A stretch of 51,580 bases of DNA from Candidatus Sumerlaeaceae bacterium. Its GTDB lineage: Bacteria; Sumerlaeota; Sumerlaeia; Sumerlaeales; Sumerlaeaceae. Positions 51,453 to 51,580 of this stretch are shown here, piece by piece (the stretch's first letter is position 1; each line of letters opens with the position of its first letter). The notes beneath the pieces were generated by a model. The model made no database searches. It had not been told where the DNA came from and was given only the letters and a program-made list of their open reading frames with translations. The translations under genes and the position numbers were made by a program. The DNA is taken from positions 1 through 51,580 of the forward strand of contig JAIBAT010000172.1 in the NCBI GenBank assembly GCA_019695055.1, given 5' to 3'.

Positions 51453-51580
51453 AAAAATAGGGACGTGTAATATTTCCATTTGCATCCGGCCTAATTCTTG
51501 TCATTGAGTTGCATTGCCATGCCACGATTTGCAAGGGTCATTGTGGTCGGAGAGCCGTACCATATTACACATAGAGGCAA
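51453..51580 (+). mobile_element. RAYT element (copy g), running off the window
   Basis: Starts with the terminal motif (AAAATAGGGACGTGTAAT, one extra A before) and the same leader as copies b-e, inserted after the group II intron segment. It is intact up to the window's end and may be a full-length copy. Confidence 0.75.
51519..51580 (+). CDS. RAYT transposase, N-terminal part (incomplete at window end)
   Basis: Twenty codons are visible: MPRFARVIVVGEPYHITHRG, identical to copy d. RAYTs are HUH-type single-strand nucleases that act on REP-like hairpins at their ends. The HUH and Tyr motifs would lie beyond this window. If complete, this copy could be the source of the enzyme for the others. 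Confidence 0.65.
   Translation, partial: MPRFARVIVVGEPYHITHRG

Noticed and set aside
51064..51534. Minus-strand frame of 156 codons in the last 520 bp
   Set aside because: Crosses from group II intron RNA into a RAYT leader; composition is not protein-like.
48684..51580. Repeated 19-mers suggesting a CRISPR array
   Set aside because: Spacing is irregular, both orientations occur, and the sequence between copies is transposase leader rather than spacers.

Overview
The window reads as a stretch of bacterial chromosome at roughly 60% GC, densely coded for the first 48 kb and ending in a lower-GC, repeat-rich island of about 3.4 kb. No rRNA or tRNA gene was seen. The gene content suggests a Gram-negative heterotroph from a poorly cultured phylum, for example the PVC group or a neighbour such as Sumerlaeota or Hydrogenedentota. 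The reasons are pseudopilin, FecR and ECF-sigma genes side by side, a YHYH-domain protein, large secreted multidomain proteases, separate GlnRS and GluRS, and a small-protein/nucleotidyltransferase pair of a kind I associate with such genomes. This placement is an inference and no marker here fixes the phylum.

Layout, left to right. (1) 0-5.2 kb: an RNase H-fold exonuclease, divergent lepA, a histidine phosphatase, a small membrane protein and an aldo/keto reductase. (2) 5.2-7.6 kb: a coupled DUF485 / ActP-type symporter / aldo-keto reductase operon on the minus strand. (3) 7.7-16.8 kb: a membrane-anchored Asp-box (sialidase-like) protein, a phosphosugar mutase followed by an exported protein of unknown function, a LOG-family nucleotide hydrolase, a YHYH/EF-hand protein and two unrecognised exported or membrane proteins. 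(4) 17-22.5 kb: a YcaC-like hydrolase, a DinB-family protein, a pseudopilin, FecR, its ECF sigma factor and an exported MsrB. (5) 22.5-30.8 kb: housekeeping genes rho, coaE, hom, glnS, gltX and yqeY, with a small-protein/nucleotidyltransferase pair lodged between glnS and hom and joined to hom by overlapping stop and start codons. (6) 30.8-34.3 kb: a polyprenyl-phosphate mannose synthase with a GT-C membrane mannosyltransferase, then aquaporin Z. (7) 34.5-45.6 kb: a secreted subtilase, a TPR protein, dnaN, dprA, an S1/P1 nuclease, corA, a secreted M6-type metalloprotease and a possible 50-residue peptide gene. (8) 46.2-48.2 kb: a bicarbonate transporter pair, sbtA plus the PII-like sbtB, and a small membrane protein.

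From 48.18 kb to the end the sequence changes character. At least a dozen copies of a 19-bp terminal motif (GAAAATAGGGACGTGTAAT or its inverse) delimit fragments of a REP-associated tyrosine transposase (RAYT) element. Several copies keep the 5' end and stop at different points inside the gene. One is an internal-deletion derivative with both ends, and its 3' half is tandemly duplicated (157 bp). Two belong to a diverged subfamily. Interspersed are a 5' piece of a group II intron, a fragment of an IS3-type OrfA, a possible TM micro-ORF whose last codons come from the repeat, a HAD-like hydrolase gene and a small hypothetical gene. The last copy runs off the window and may be full length.

The intergenic regions of the core part also hold dispersed short repeats with about 9-11 bp periodicity, and G-runs that include an identical 20-mer at 15.1 and 45.6 kb. 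Together with the repeat island and the duplicated nucleotidyltransferase partner, these are the most unusual features here.
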